Position numbers and translations under genes: made by a program. From Streptomyces sp. V2I9 (GTDB lineage Bacteria > Actinomycetota > Actinomycetes > Streptomycetales > Streptomycetaceae), in assembly GCF_030817475.1 (NCBI RefSeq), contig NZ_JAUSZJ010000002.1:4168626-4232625 (forward strand): DNA of 64,000 nt, given 5' to 3'. The notes below the pieces were generated by a model. The model was not told the DNA's origin. It worked only from the letters and a program-made list of their open reading frames with translations, and ran no database searches. Below, piece after piece: positions 15,457 through 25,734 of this stretch (position 1 is the first letter of the stretch; every line of letters begins with the position of its first letter).

Positions 15457-16680
15457 TCAGTTCAGCGGGTGGCCGACCAGCATCGTCGGCGCGCCCGCCA
15501 CGCGGGTCAGGAAGACCGTCGCCGCGTTCGGGCCCGCGAGCTTCATCCGGCGGCGCAGCTCCTCCGGCTCGACCGCCGAGCCGCGCTTCTTGACGGTCAG
15601 CACGCCGACCTCCCGCTCCCGTAGCAGCGCCTTCAACTTCTTCATGTTGAAGGGCAGTTGATCGGTGATCTCGTACCCGGACACGTACGGGGAGGAGTAC
15701 GGCTCGTCGCTCGTGACGTACGCGATCGTCTCGTCCACCAGCCGCCCGCCGCACCGCTCCACGATGTCGGCGACCAGGTGCGCCCGGATCACCGCGCCGT
15801 CCGGCTCGTACAGGTAGCGCCCGACCGGGCCCACCGGCGGGGCCGGCAGCGGGGCCGGGGCGGACAGGGTCGCGCCGGACGGCAGCAGGGTGGCCCGGAA
15901 CGTGCCGGGCGCGAAGCCCTCCCCGTACCAGAGCACCGCCTCCTTGACGTCCCCGCCGACCGAGATCCACTCCGCCTCCGCCTCCGGGCCGATCGCCTCG
16001 TGCGGGACGCCCGGAGCGATCTTCAGGGCCGCCCTCGGGGCCCGCAGCGCGGCGGCAGTCGCCCAGGACAGCGGCGGCGAGTACGCCTCCGGGTCGAAGA
16101 TCCTGCCCCGGCCCCCGCGCCGGGCCGGGTCCACGAAGACCGCGTCGTACGGGGAGGTGTCGATCTCCGTGACATCGGCGCACCGCACCTCGATCAGCCC
16201 GTCCAGGCCCAGCGCCGCCGCGTTGGCGCGGGCCACCTCGGCGGTCAGCGGATCGCGGTCCACGGCGAGCACGGAGATCCCTGCGCGGGCCAGCTCGATC
16301 GCGTCCCCGCCGATGCCGCAGCACAGATCCGCCACGCTCCGCACGCCGAGCCCGGCGAACCGGGCCGCGCGGTGGGCGGCGACCGAGGTGCGGGTGGCCT
16401 GCTCGACCCCGTTGGGCGTGAAGAACATCCGGTACGCGTCCTCGGCCCCGAACTTCGCCGCCGCCCGCTGCCGCAGCCGCGCCTGGCCCAGCGCCGCCGA
16501 CACCAGCTCCGCCGGGTACGTGCGGCGCAGCCGGGTCGCGGTGGCCAGTTCGTCGGCGGGGTCGTGGTCGCGCAGCCCGGCCAGCAGCTGCTCGCCCTCG
16601 GGGGTGCGCAGCGCGGCGAAGGCGGCGCGGGCGGGGTCGTCGGCCGAGGCGGAGGAGGTCGAAGCGTTCACCCGGCCCAT
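15457..16680 (-). CDS. SAM-dependent methyltransferase with THUMP-like C-terminal domain
   Basis: 407 residues. 'SVADLCCGIGGDAIELA' is the SAM-binding motif I, 'VLAVDRDPLTAEVARANA' motif II and 'AVFVDPARRGGRGRIFDP' the motif IV region. 'RTYPAELVSAALGQARLRQRAAAKF' and the C-terminal 'LPFNMKKLKALLREREVGVL' with 'VKKRG' are typical of the actinobacterial proteins annotated class I methyltransferase plus THUMP-like domain, presumably acting on RNA. The target is not known. It is convergent with the 14600 gene. The 16680 ATG start is plausible but poorly supported. Confidence 0.88.
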   Translation of the reverse strand: MGRVNASTSSASADDPARAAFAALRTPEGEQLLAGLRDHDPADELATATRLRRTYPAELVSAALGQARLRQRAAAKFGAEDAYRMFFTPNGVEQATRTSVAAHRAARFAGLGVRSVADLCCGIGGDAIELARAGISVLAVDRDPLTAEVARANAAALGLDGLIEVRCADVTEIDTSPYDAVFVDPARRGGRGRIFDPEAYSPPLSWATAAALRAPRAALKIAPGVPHEAIGPEAEAEWISVGGDVKEAVLWYGEGFAPGTFRATLLPSGATLSAPAPLPAPPVGPVGRYLYEPDGAVIRAHLVADIVERCGGRLVDETIAYVTSDEPYSSPYVSGYEITDQLPFNMKKLKALLREREVGVLTVKKRGSAVEPEELRRRMKLAGPNAATVFLTRVAGAPTMLVGHPLN

Positions 16681-16803
16681 TGTGGGCGGTGCGCCGGTAT
16701 GCCGGTGCGCCGGTACGCCGGTGTGGGCCGGCCGGGGGACCGGGCAGGGGTGCTCGCGGTGTCGGGAGGGCCCGCACGCCGACGGCTGGCAGGATGCGGC
16801 GCC

Positions 16804-17772
16804 ATGCAGCTAGTACGACAAAACGAAAAATCAGCCATGAAGTGGCACAGAAAGGGCGTCGTCGTGCTGGCGGCCCTGCTGGCCGCCGCCGTCGCCTCCG
16901 GATGTGCGGCGGCACCGGAGAAGGGCGGAGGCGGGGGTGGGAGCGCGGCCGGCGGCGGGCCCGTGAAGTCCGCCACCGGTCAGCAGGGCGAGGCCGCCCC
17001 GCAGGCCGGCCCCGCCCGCGCCCCGGAGACGTACGCGGAGAAGACCGCGAAGAAGCAGGCCGCACGGGCCCTCGCCGCGAAGAGATGGGGGCTCGCCAGG
17101 ACCCCGCTCGCGGCCCCCGAGCCGCCGGCGGTGAAGCCGCGCATCACCACCCGCCAGGGGTTCGAGGTCCGGGACGACGCGGGGCTGCCGCCCGTCTTCA
17201 CCACCGTCCCGACCAAGGAGAAGATCGTCTTCCTGACGATGGACGACGGTGCCGAGAAGGACCCCGAGCTGCTGCGGATGATGACCGAACTGGACATTCC
17301 GTACAGCGCGTTCCTCAGCGACTACGTCACCAACGACGACTACGGCTACTTCGAGAAGATGCAGCGGCGCGGGGTGACCCTCAGCAACCACACCCTCAAC
17401 CACCGCTATCTGCCCGGCCTCTCCGCCGCCGAGCAGAAGCGGGAGATCTGCGGCCAGCAGGAGAAGATCCTCAAGCACTACGGGAAGCGGCCCACCCTCT
17501 TCCGCCCGCCGTACGGCAACTACAACCGCGACACCCTCGTCGCCGCCAAGTCCTGCGGGATCACCGCCGTACCCCTGTGGGCCTCCGAGGCGTTCCCGGA
17601 CCGCATGGAGTGGCGCGAGTGGGACCGGGACCTGCACCCCGGCGACATCATCCTCACCCACTTCCGGGGCGAGGAGGACTGGAAGGGCTCGATGCCCGAC
17701 ATGATCCGCCAGGTCATGAAGACCGTCACGGACAAGGGGTACGCGGTGGCGAAGCTGGAGGACTACGTCTGA
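16804..17772 (+). CDS. Polysaccharide deacetylase family lipoprotein
   Basis: NodB-type deacetylase of 322 residues that probably removes N-acetyl groups from a surface glycan. A signal with lipobox 'AAVASGC' (Cys at about residue 36) suggests a lipoprotein, followed by a Gly-rich linker and the catalytic domain from about residue 135. Visible motifs are 'LTMDDGAEKDP' (metal Asp pair), 'SNHTLNH' (H-x3-H metal ligands), 'LFRPPYGNYN' and 'DIILTHF'. ATG 16804 is used, with ATG 16837 an alternative. Neither has a good Shine-Dalgarno, and the first codons are unusually A-rich for this genome. Confidence 0.9.
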   Translation: MQLVRQNEKSAMKWHRKGVVVLAALLAAAVASGCAAAPEKGGGGGGSAAGGGPVKSATGQQGEAAPQAGPARAPETYAEKTAKKQAARALAAKRWGLARTPLAAPEPPAVKPRITTRQGFEVRDDAGLPPVFTTVPTKEKIVFLTMDDGAEKDPELLRMMTELDIPYSAFLSDYVTNDDYGYFEKMQRRGVTLSNHTLNHRYLPGLSAAEQKREICGQQEKILKHYGKRPTLFRPPYGNYNRDTLVAAKSCGITAVPLWASEAFPDRMEWREWDRDLHPGDIILTHFRGEEDWKGSMPDMIRQVMKTVTDKGYAVAKLEDYV

Positions 17773-17817
17773 CCCGCCGGTCCCCGACCGGCCCCGCCTT
17801 CGGCCCCGAATGCGCGC

Positions 17818-18306
17818 TCAGCCCCCGCTGCGCGCGCATTCGTCGCTGTCGCCCCCGCTGAGACAGGGCGGTGAGCGGTAGGAGGGGGCGGGGGCGGGAG
17901 GCTCCTGGCCGGATCCCTCGACCAGGGAGGCGAGTGCCGCCGCCCCCAGCGCCAGGGCGACCACCACCTGCATCCCGCCGGCCCAGTGCCACCGGGCGCG
18001 CAGCAGGGCCACGGCGGCGAGGGCGGCCGCTGCCGCGAAGACGGACACCACCACGGTGGGGGTCCCGTCCGTGGCCGGCGCGGTGGCGGGGGGTCCGGCC
18101 GCCCCTGCCCAGTGCCGCAGGCCGAACCAGATCGCCAGGAGGGCGGCGAGCGCCACCTCCGCGACCACCATCAGCAACCCCGCCAGCGGGTCCGCGCAGC
18201 CCGAGGACGGCGACGACCGCGACGCGGCTCTCGCGTCCGGCCTTCCGGGCAGGCGGCTCTCGTGATGCGTCATCCCGGCACCGTCGTACGGAACCCGGCG
18301 CTCCAT
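17818..18306 (-). CDS. Small hypothetical membrane protein
   Basis: Up to 162 residues (start ATG 18306, or ATG 18273 giving 'MTHHESRLPGRPDA'). Three hydrophobic helices are visible: 'LAGLLMVVAEVALAALLAIW', 'VVVSVFAAAAALAAVALL' and 'MQVVVALALGAAALASLVEG', with a Pro/Ser-rich C-terminus. No family recognised with certainty; it resembles small DUF proteins common in Streptomyces. It is convergent with the deacetylase gene and divergent from the groES operator region. Confidence 0.7.
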   Translation of the reverse strand: MERRVPYDGAGMTHHESRLPGRPDARAASRSSPSSGCADPLAGLLMVVAEVALAALLAIWFGLRHWAGAAGPPATAPATDGTPTVVVSVFAAAAALAAVALLRARWHWAGGMQVVVALALGAAALASLVEGSGQEPPAPAPSYRSPPCLSGGDSDECARSGG

Positions 18307-18433
18307 CCCCGCGTTGTCCGGACGGTGACCCGATGGAGCCCCGATCGAGACGGCGGGGGAGATCCGACGGGACCCGGCCGACCCGGCGGCCCCGATCCGA
18401 TCGACCCCATCGGGGCGGCGCGCGGGTGGTGAA

Positions 18434-18460
18434 TTGGCACTCCGCTTGACCGAGTGCTAA
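18434..18460. promoter_or_regulatory. CIRCE operator 1 (HrcA site)
   Basis: TTGGCACTC-N9-GAGTGCTAA matches the CIRCE consensus TTAGCACTC-N9-GAGTGCTAA with one substitution. HrcA binds CIRCE and represses chaperonin genes until heat shock. The nine-base spacer contains the first five bases of the -35 hexamer of the groES promoter. Confidence 0.95.
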
Positions 18461-18475
18461 TCGCGGTCATAGTCT
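18446..18475 (+). promoter_or_regulatory. groES-groEL1 promoter
   Basis: TTGACC at 18446-18451 and TAGTCT at 18470-18475 are separated by 18 bp, a good vegetative-sigma promoter. The -35 sits inside CIRCE 1, and the predicted start near 18482 lies in CIRCE 2, so HrcA would cover both. Confidence 0.85.
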
Positions 18476-18480
18476 CGGGT

Positions 18481-18507
18481 CTGGCACTCCCCCCTGGAGA
18501 GTGCCAG
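18481..18507. promoter_or_regulatory. CIRCE operator 2 (HrcA site)
   Basis: CTGGCACTC-N9-GAGTGCCAG is a perfect 9-9-9 dyad, deviating from the consensus only in the outer bases. It lies at the predicted transcription start and in the groES 5' leader, 21 bp after CIRCE 1. Confidence 0.93.
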
Positions 18508-18616
18508 CACCACCTTGTGCGACAGGGCAGGTCCGGCACCCGCGACGACGGATCGGTCCGATCGCCTCCCACTGACTGTTAAACCCCGTGAGATCTCCGA
18601 AGGGGGAGACCGGATC

Positions 18617-18925
18617 GTGTCGACCACCAGCTCCAAGGTTGCGATCAAGCCGCTCGAGGACCGCATTGTGGTCCAGCCGCTCGACGCCGAGCAGACCACG
18701 GCTTCCGGCCTGGTCATTCCGGACACCGCGAAGGAGAAGCCCCAGGAGGGCGTCGTCCTCGCCGTGGGCCCGGGCCGCTTCGAGAACGGCGAGCGGCTTC
18801 CGCTCGACGTCAAGACCGGCGACGTCGTCCTGTACAGCAAGTACGGCGGCACCGAGGTGAAGTACAACGGCGAGGAGTACCTCGTCCTCTCGGCCCGCGA
18901 CGTCCTCGCGATCATCGAGAAGTAA
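18617..18925 (+). CDS. groES: Co-chaperonin GroES
   Basis: The 10-kDa co-chaperonin that caps GroEL and triggers folding in its cavity. 102 residues from GTG 18617 with AGGGGGAGA just upstream. 'VAIKPLEDRIVVQPLDAEQTT', the mobile-loop 'ASGLVIPDTAKEKPQEG', and 'KTGDVVLYSKYGGTEVK' are diagnostic. An earlier in-frame start at 18515 would lie in the leader and is rejected. First gene of the CIRCE-controlled groES-groEL1 operon. Confidence 0.97.
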   Translation: MSTTSSKVAIKPLEDRIVVQPLDAEQTTASGLVIPDTAKEKPQEGVVLAVGPGRFENGERLPLDVKTGDVVLYSKYGGTEVKYNGEEYLVLSARDVLAIIEK

Positions 18926-18947
18926 TTCACCCACGTTTGCTTGTGTT

Positions 18948-18997
18948 CTGCGCCCCTGGCCCCCAGCGACTGACTAGCCGGGTGGCGAGGGGCGCAG
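18948..18997 (+). other. Inverted repeat between groES and groEL1
   Basis: CTGCGCCCCT at 18948-18957 pairs exactly with AGGGGCGCAG at 18988-18997, and the 30-base interior can pair further (GCCCCC against GGGTGGC). It may attenuate, process or stabilise the transcript between groES and groEL1. There is no U-tract. Confidence 0.6.
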
Positions 18998-19022
18998 TTC
19001 GTTCGAGAGGGAAGTACAGCCC

Positions 19023-20648
<1,626 letters not shown>

Positions 20649-20684
20649 TACGGCCCGTACCGTTCGGCAGGCCGTCCGGTACAT

Positions 20685-20725
20685 CCGAGGCCCGGTGCCC
20701 CCGTCGCGGGGGCACCGGGCCTCGG
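20685..20725. terminator. Terminator after groEL1
   Basis: A perfect 19-bp stem, CCGAGGCCCGGTGCCCCCG at 20685-20703 and its complement at 20707-20725, with loop TCG. It sits 37 bp after the groEL1 stop and 40 bp before the end of the convergent SDR gene, so it can serve both. Confidence 0.92.
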
Positions 20726-20764
20726 TGCGTCAAGGCGCCGGGCCGGTGCCGGCGGGTACGGCGG

Positions 20765-21538
20765 CTACTGGGGGCCGTACGTGCGACCCGTCCGTGAGGT
20801 GACCCCGCCGAGCAGACCGCGGGGCGCGACCTTCACCAGCCCCATCAGCGCCTTGTAGCGAGGGTCCGGGATCGACACGGTCTTCCCCCGCGTCAGGTCC
20901 TCCAGCGCCGAGGCCACCAGCTTGTCCGCGTCGAGCCACATCCAGCTCGGGATGTTGTCCGTGCCCATCCCGGCCCGCTCGTGGAACTCCGTACGGACGA
21001 ATCCGGGGCACAGGGCCATCAGCCGCACCCCGGAACCGGCCAGGTCCCGCGCCGCGCCCTGGGTGAACTGCACCACCCAGGACTTGGACGCCCCGTACGT
21101 ACCGCGCGGCACGAACGCCGCGACGGACGCCACGTTGACGACCCCGCCCCGGCCCCGCTCCCTCATCCCGGCGACCGCCGCCGAGGTCAGCCGCAGCACC
21201 GCCTCGCAGTGCACCTTCAGCATCGTCAGCTCATCGGCCATGGACACCTCCAGGAAGCGCCCCTTGTTGCCGAAGCCCGCGTTGTTGACCAGCAGATCGA
21301 CCGGGTGTCTGCGTTCCGCGAGCCGCTTCTCGACCGCCTCGATACCGCCGTCCGTGGACAGGTCGGCGCTCAGCACCTCGGCCTCGATGCCGTGCCGGTC
21401 GTGCAGTTCGGTGGCCTGGTCGCGCAGCCGCTCGGTGTCGCGCGCCACCAGCACCAGGTTGTGCCCCTGGGCCGCGAGCCGCCGCGCGAACGCGGCCCCG
21501 ATGCCCGCCGTCGCGCCCGTGATCAGTGCAGTCGTCAT
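20765..21538 (-). CDS. Short-chain dehydrogenase/reductase
   Basis: 257-residue NAD(P)-dependent oxidoreductase. Cofactor motif 'ALITGATAGIGAAFARRLA', 'DLLVNNAGFG' (NNAG), catalytic Ser in 'VVNVASVAAFVP' and Y-x3-K in 'GTYGASKSWV' define a classical SDR. 'VARDTERL' after beta2 suggests NADPH preference. Substrate is unknown. I use ATG 21538. Only 10 bp separate it from the multicopper oxidase stop, so they may be co-transcribed. TAACGT seven bases upstream could also give a leaderless transcript. Confidence 0.92.
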   Translation of the reverse strand: MTTALITGATAGIGAAFARRLAAQGHNLVLVARDTERLRDQATELHDRHGIEAEVLSADLSTDGGIEAVEKRLAERRHPVDLLVNNAGFGNKGRFLEVSMADELTMLKVHCEAVLRLTSAAVAGMRERGRGGVVNVASVAAFVPRGTYGASKSWVVQFTQGAARDLAGSGVRLMALCPGFVRTEFHERAGMGTDNIPSWMWLDADKLVASALEDLTRGKTVSIPDPRYKALMGLVKVAPRGLLGGVTSRTGRTYGPQ

Positions 21539-21548
21539 ACGCGGCACG

Positions 21549-23078
21549 TTAGTGCCCCGCGTGCCGGGGCGGCGCACCCGCCCGCTGCCCCCGCTCCACC
21601 ACCACGAACTGGCCCATCATCCCGTCGTCCTCGTGGGACAGCAGATGGCAGTGGTACATGTACGGGATGTCCGGATCGGGCGGGCCGTCGAACCGCAGCG
21701 CGATCCGCACCGTCGAACCCATCGGCACCGCCACCGTGTCCTTGCGGCCCCGCAGCGCCGGCTCCGGCCGCTTGCCGTCCACGTCCAGCACCCGGAACTG
21801 CACATCGTGCACATGGAAGTTGTGGGTCATGTCGCCGCCGTTGCGCAGCGTCCACACCTCCGTCGTCCCCCGCGTGACCGTCTCGTCGATCCGGTCCATC
21901 ACCATCGGCCGCCCGTTGATCCCCGACCGGCGCAGTTCGAAGTGGCGGCCGCGCACCGAGTCCCCGGCCTCCGGCAGTTCCAGCCCCCGGTCCGCCGCCA
22001 GCCGGGCCGGCACCGCGGGGGAGGGGCGCAGCCGGTCGGCCGCCCGCAGCTGGAGGACGTCGAAGGAGTCGTCGCCCCCGTCGAACCGGCGCTCCCAGCC
22101 GGTGCCGTGCCGCCACGGATAGCTGCGCAGCACCGTCCGCTCACCCGGCCGCATCGTCACGACGACCTCCGCCCGCTCCCCCGGCGAGAGCTGCACCCGG
22201 TCCATCGAGGCAGGCGCCGGCACCAGTCCGCCGTCCGTCCCCACCAGGGCGAACGCGCGGCTGTCGGAGAACCCGAAGGTGTAGATCCGGGCGGTCGAGG
22301 CGTTCAGCAGGCGCAGCCGTACGCGCTCGTCGCGGACCTCCGCGTACGGGTCGAGCGTGCCGTTCACCATCGTCCGCTCGCCCAGGAAGCCGGTGTTGGC
22401 CAGGAACCGGTGCCCGTGGTCGAACCTCGCCCCGTCGAAGGTGACGTCCTGCACCATCACCGGCAGGTCGTCCACCCCGTACGTCTTCGGCAGCTTCAGC
22501 CGGTCGGTGTTCTCGTCGTCGAGCAGGAACATCCCGGCCAGGCCCCGCTGCACATGACGCTCCGTCGCCCCGTGCGGGTGCGGGTGGTACCAGAGCGTCG
22601 CGGCCGGCTGGTCGACCTTCCAGTGCGGGGTCCACGTGGAGCCCGCCGCCACCGTCTGGTGCGGTCCGCCGTCCATGGCGGCGGGCAGGTGCATCCCGTG
22701 CCAGTGCACGCTGGACGCCTCGTCGAGCGTGTTGCGCACCCGGACCTTCACCCGCTCACCGCGCTTCGCCCGCAGCGTGGGGCCCAGATGGTCGCCGTCG
22801 AACCCCCACGTCGGGGTCGCCACCCCCTTCCGGAACTCCGTGCTCCCGGCCCGCATCCGCAGATCGAAGACGCGCGTGCCGTCCTCGTCCACCGTCGAGC
22901 GCGCGAGCGGCGGCACCGCCAGCTCGGTGCCGAACCGGACCGTGCCCACCGTGCTGACGTCGGCGCTCGTCCACAGCCAGGCGAACGAGCCGCCCACCGC
23001 CGCCCCGAACACGCCCACCACCACCGCCAGCGTGATGAGTACGCGTTTCAGCCGCCGTCTTCCCCCGTTGGTCTCCAT
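21549..23078 (-). CDS. Multicopper oxidase (three-domain, laccase/CueO-like)
   Basis: An exported, membrane-anchored oxidase of 509 residues that couples substrate one-electron oxidation to O2 reduction. An N-terminal 'RVLITLAVVVGVFGAAVGG' segment follows an Arg-rich start. Copper ligands are 'HWHG' (H125, H127), 'WYHPHPHG', 'HNFHVHDVQF' and the C-terminal 'HCHLLSHEDDGMMGQF', which holds the HCH tripeptide, the type-1 His and the axial Met. All four blocks are intact. Substrate could be Cu(I), metals or phenolics. The start is ATG 23078 or in-frame ATG 23090; GAGGAG is too close to the first for a normal ribosome site. Confidence 0.94.
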   Translation of the reverse strand: METNGGRRRLKRVLITLAVVVGVFGAAVGGSFAWLWTSADVSTVGTVRFGTELAVPPLARSTVDEDGTRVFDLRMRAGSTEFRKGVATPTWGFDGDHLGPTLRAKRGERVKVRVRNTLDEASSVHWHGMHLPAAMDGGPHQTVAAGSTWTPHWKVDQPAATLWYHPHPHGATERHVQRGLAGMFLLDDENTDRLKLPKTYGVDDLPVMVQDVTFDGARFDHGHRFLANTGFLGERTMVNGTLDPYAEVRDERVRLRLLNASTARIYTFGFSDSRAFALVGTDGGLVPAPASMDRVQLSPGERAEVVVTMRPGERTVLRSYPWRHGTGWERRFDGGDDSFDVLQLRAADRLRPSPAVPARLAADRGLELPEAGDSVRGRHFELRRSGINGRPMVMDRIDETVTRGTTEVWTLRNGGDMTHNFHVHDVQFRVLDVDGKRPEPALRGRKDTVAVPMGSTVRIALRFDGPPDPDIPYMYHCHLLSHEDDGMMGQFVVVERGQRAGAPPRHAGH

Positions 23079-23184
23079 GCTCCTCAGCATTCCGGGCGGG
23101 GGAGGGGACCGGCATGGGGCAGAGCCCTGAACCACCCCCGGCCCGGCCCCTACGACCGGGCCGGGGGAGATCCCCCAGTACGGG

Positions 23185-24801
23185 TCAGGGTGTCCCGGCG
23201 GCGAAGGACAGCATGCGGGCCTCGCGGACCGGTTTCCGGTTCTCGTCGCCGCTGACGTGCGTCGGCGTCAGCACGAGCCGGCCGTCGACGTAGGCGGTGT
23301 GGCCCATGGACATCTCGTACTCCCACCGGGCGGTCGCCGCCGGATGCTTCACGATGTTCGTCTCCGTACCGGCGCCGCGCGGACCCATCAGGAAGGTCCG
23401 GCCGGGAGTGCTCGGTCCGGCCGCCTCATAGATGAGCATCGCGTTGCCGGCCTCCGCGCGCAGGGGATAGAGCCTCCGCATCCGGTTGTCCTTGATCCCC
23501 CACAGGAACTTCCCGGTCTTGACGTCGTACGCCCCGGCCTGGTCCTGACCGCCCAACATGATGAGGCCCTTGCCGACCGACGCGCCCCGGCAGGGCTGGA
23601 TGTCCCCGCCGGACCCGGTGCCGGCGCACTCCTCGAAGCCCTTGCCGCGGGCGTCGAAGGTGACGCGGTGCTTGCCTCCGGGATCCAGGACCGTGATCCG
23701 CCAGTCGGACGCGGTGTTCTTGTCGTTGAAGACGGTGAAGACGACCGGGTCCATGGAGATCAGACTGCCGAACCTCCAGCCGGCCTCGGTCCGGTAGCGC
23801 CACAGAACCTTGCCGGTACGGGGGTCGAGCTCGCGCACCTGGCCGTAGTTCGTGCCCCGCTCGACGGCGACCATGCACTCGGAGCTCACCAGGAGCCGGG
23901 AGGCGCCGCCCGCCACGTCATCAGGGACGCACTTCCCCTTGTTCTCGCGGGGAATCTCGTAGAGCTTGCCCCCGTCGCTCATCCGGTAGGTGGTGGCCAC
24001 CATGCCCTGGGCGACGGAGAGCACGTCGCCGCTGATGGCGCTGTAGACGATGAACGTACTGTCCTCGTCACCGGGCTCGTCGAGTTTCTTCTGCCACCCC
24101 TGCTTCCCGGTCTTCAGATCGATCATCTGCATCTGATTGCACCGGTTGCCGCGCTCGTTGTCCGGCCGCTCGTGACGGAAGACCACGACCTTGCCGTCGG
24201 GCGTCGGGTTGGCCGGTGTCTCGCAGACGGCGGAGGGCAGGGTCAGGCTCCAGACCTCGGCGCCGTCCGAGAGCCGGTAGGCCGTGACCTTCCGGTACAG
24301 GGCCTGGACGGCGGTGTCGCCGACGATCCACAGGTCGTGGACCTTGTTGATCTGCTTGGGAATGTCGGTCCTGTCGTCGGCGATCCACGCCGCCGCCTCG
24401 CCCGGCTTCCGCGCGGCGGCGACCTCCTTCGTCGTCGGGATGTGGCTCAGCTCCGGGCCGCCGGCCGGGGGAGCGGAGGACGGCGACGCCGAGGCGGTGG
24501 GGCCGGGCGACTTCTTCGCCACGGGCTTCGCGGGCTCGCTCCGTCCCCAGTCGGTGGCGGCGTACACCCCGCCCGCCACGACCACGAGCACCAGCGCGAC
24601 GACCGCGGCGACGACCGGGCCCCGGCCGAACCGGCGGCCCGGCGGCGGGGGCGGGGGAGGCGTCGGTGGCCCGTAGCCCGCACCGCCCGGAGGCGGCGGG
24701 TCGTACGCCTGCGGCGCACCGGGCCCCGAGACGTACGGATTACCGGGAACGGGCTGCTGCGGCGCGCCTGGTTCGTACCAGGGCTGCTGCGCGTCGGGCA
24801 T
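23185..24801 (-). CDS. Membrane-anchored PQQ-like beta-propeller protein
   Basis: 538 residues. A Pro/Gly/Tyr-rich cytoplasmic N-terminus (about 1-60) precedes one transmembrane helix 'VVAAVVALVLVVVAGGVYAA', a Ser/Pro linker and a large extracellular domain. The latter has repeated 'DLKTGKQGWQKK', 'LDPRTGKVLWRYRTE' and 'YDVKTGKFLWGI' strands typical of PQQ-binding-like propeller blades. Paired Cys residues in the domain suggest disulphides. No enzymatic motif, so it is probably a scaffold or binding protein. ATG 24801 has an AGGGAG ribosome site. The MOSC gene upstream ends 182 bp before this start. Confidence 0.85.
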   Translation of the reverse strand: MPDAQQPWYEPGAPQQPVPGNPYVSGPGAPQAYDPPPPGGAGYGPPTPPPPPPPGRRFGRGPVVAAVVALVLVVVAGGVYAATDWGRSEPAKPVAKKSPGPTASASPSSAPPAGGPELSHIPTTKEVAAARKPGEAAAWIADDRTDIPKQINKVHDLWIVGDTAVQALYRKVTAYRLSDGAEVWSLTLPSAVCETPANPTPDGKVVVFRHERPDNERGNRCNQMQMIDLKTGKQGWQKKLDEPGDEDSTFIVYSAISGDVLSVAQGMVATTYRMSDGGKLYEIPRENKGKCVPDDVAGGASRLLVSSECMVAVERGTNYGQVRELDPRTGKVLWRYRTEAGWRFGSLISMDPVVFTVFNDKNTASDWRITVLDPGGKHRVTFDARGKGFEECAGTGSGGDIQPCRGASVGKGLIMLGGQDQAGAYDVKTGKFLWGIKDNRMRRLYPLRAEAGNAMLIYEAAGPSTPGRTFLMGPRGAGTETNIVKHPAATARWEYEMSMGHTAYVDGRLVLTPTHVSGDENRKPVREARMLSFAAGTP

Positions 24802-24983
24802 GGTCTTCTCCCTGAGACGTGCCACTCGGCTCGACATCTGATGATCGGGCGCGGGTCACTGGTGGGGGACGCGCCGTGCGCCGATCCAGTTCCCGGCCAA
24901 CACGCCGGGCCTCCAGCGGGGGTGACCTCGCGTCACCGGCCGACGGTGCCGGCGGCCTCGTACGGGCCCGGGCCGCCGCTCCC

Positions 24984-25652
24984 TCAGCTCTGCCGCCCGG
25001 CGTACTCCCGCGCCTTGCGCAGCGCCTCGGGGTGCAGCGCCTCCCCGGCGGCCAGCAGGGCGGGCAGCAGGGTGCGCTCGGTCGTCACGGCCCGGAACTG
25101 CAGGGCGGCGGTGACCCCGTGGTCCGGCCGGTGCACGATCTCGACGGGGTCCCCGGCCCGGACGGTCCCCGGTTCGATCACCCGCAGATACGCGCCGGTG
25201 ACGCCGTGCCGGGTGAACCGCCGGACCCATCCCCGCTCGCCGAGGTGCCCGGCGAAGGTCCGGCACGGGATGCGCCCCGAGGTCACCTCCAGCACGAGGT
25301 CCGTCCCCACCCGCCAGCGCTCGCCGATCAGCGCGCCGCTGACGTCCACGCCCAGGGTCGTGAAGTTCTCGCCGAACACCCCGTTGGCCAGGGTCCGGCC
25401 GCCCAGCTCCCGCTCCCAGGCGTCCAGGTCCTCGCGGGCGTACGCGTACACCGCCTGGTCGCTGCCGCCGTGATGGCGCAGGTCGCACACGGTGTCCCCG
25501 GCGAGACCGCTCCCGCCGGCCCCCTTGGGCCCCGGATCGCGCACCTCGACCGGGCCTTCCGCCGGTCGCTTGTCGATCCCGGTCAGGCCCTCCGGGCCGT
25601 CGGTGTGGGGGGAGAGGCGGGGGCGGCCGGTGTTCACGGTCAGCAGCTTCAT
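24984..25652 (-). CDS. MOSC domain protein
   Basis: 222 residues. MOSC proteins handle molybdenum-cofactor-type sulfur transfer or detoxify N-hydroxylated bases (YiiM/YuaD type). 'LAGDTVCDLRHHGGSDQAVYAY', 'FGENFTTLGVD', 'LIGERWRVG' and the conserved Cys in 'GRIPCRTFAGHL' are family marks, followed by a C-terminal tri-helical part. It is divergent from the LysR-type gene at 25735 with about 80 bp between, so that regulator may control it. Confidence 0.9.
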   Translation of the reverse strand: MKLLTVNTGRPRLSPHTDGPEGLTGIDKRPAEGPVEVRDPGPKGAGGSGLAGDTVCDLRHHGGSDQAVYAYAREDLDAWERELGGRTLANGVFGENFTTLGVDVSGALIGERWRVGTDLVLEVTSGRIPCRTFAGHLGERGWVRRFTRHGVTGAYLRVIEPGTVRAGDPVEIVHRPDHGVTAALQFRAVTTERTLLPALLAAGEALHPEALRKAREYAGRQS

Positions 25653-25722
25653 GCGCTCACGCTAGCCGCCGCGTACACCCCAAGTCATCCGATATGAATG
25701 GGCTTCTTCCCCAAGCGTTCCT

Positions 25723-25728
25723 TATGCT
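25723..25728 (+). promoter_or_regulatory. -10 box of the LysR-type gene
   Basis: TATGCT is six bases from GTG 25735 (three from GTG 25732), a leaderless arrangement. The 80-bp divergent spacer also contains GATATGAAT near 25691, which might be part of a LysR-type operator, but no clear T-N11-A dyad was found. Confidence 0.4.
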
Positions 25729-25734
25729 GGAGTG

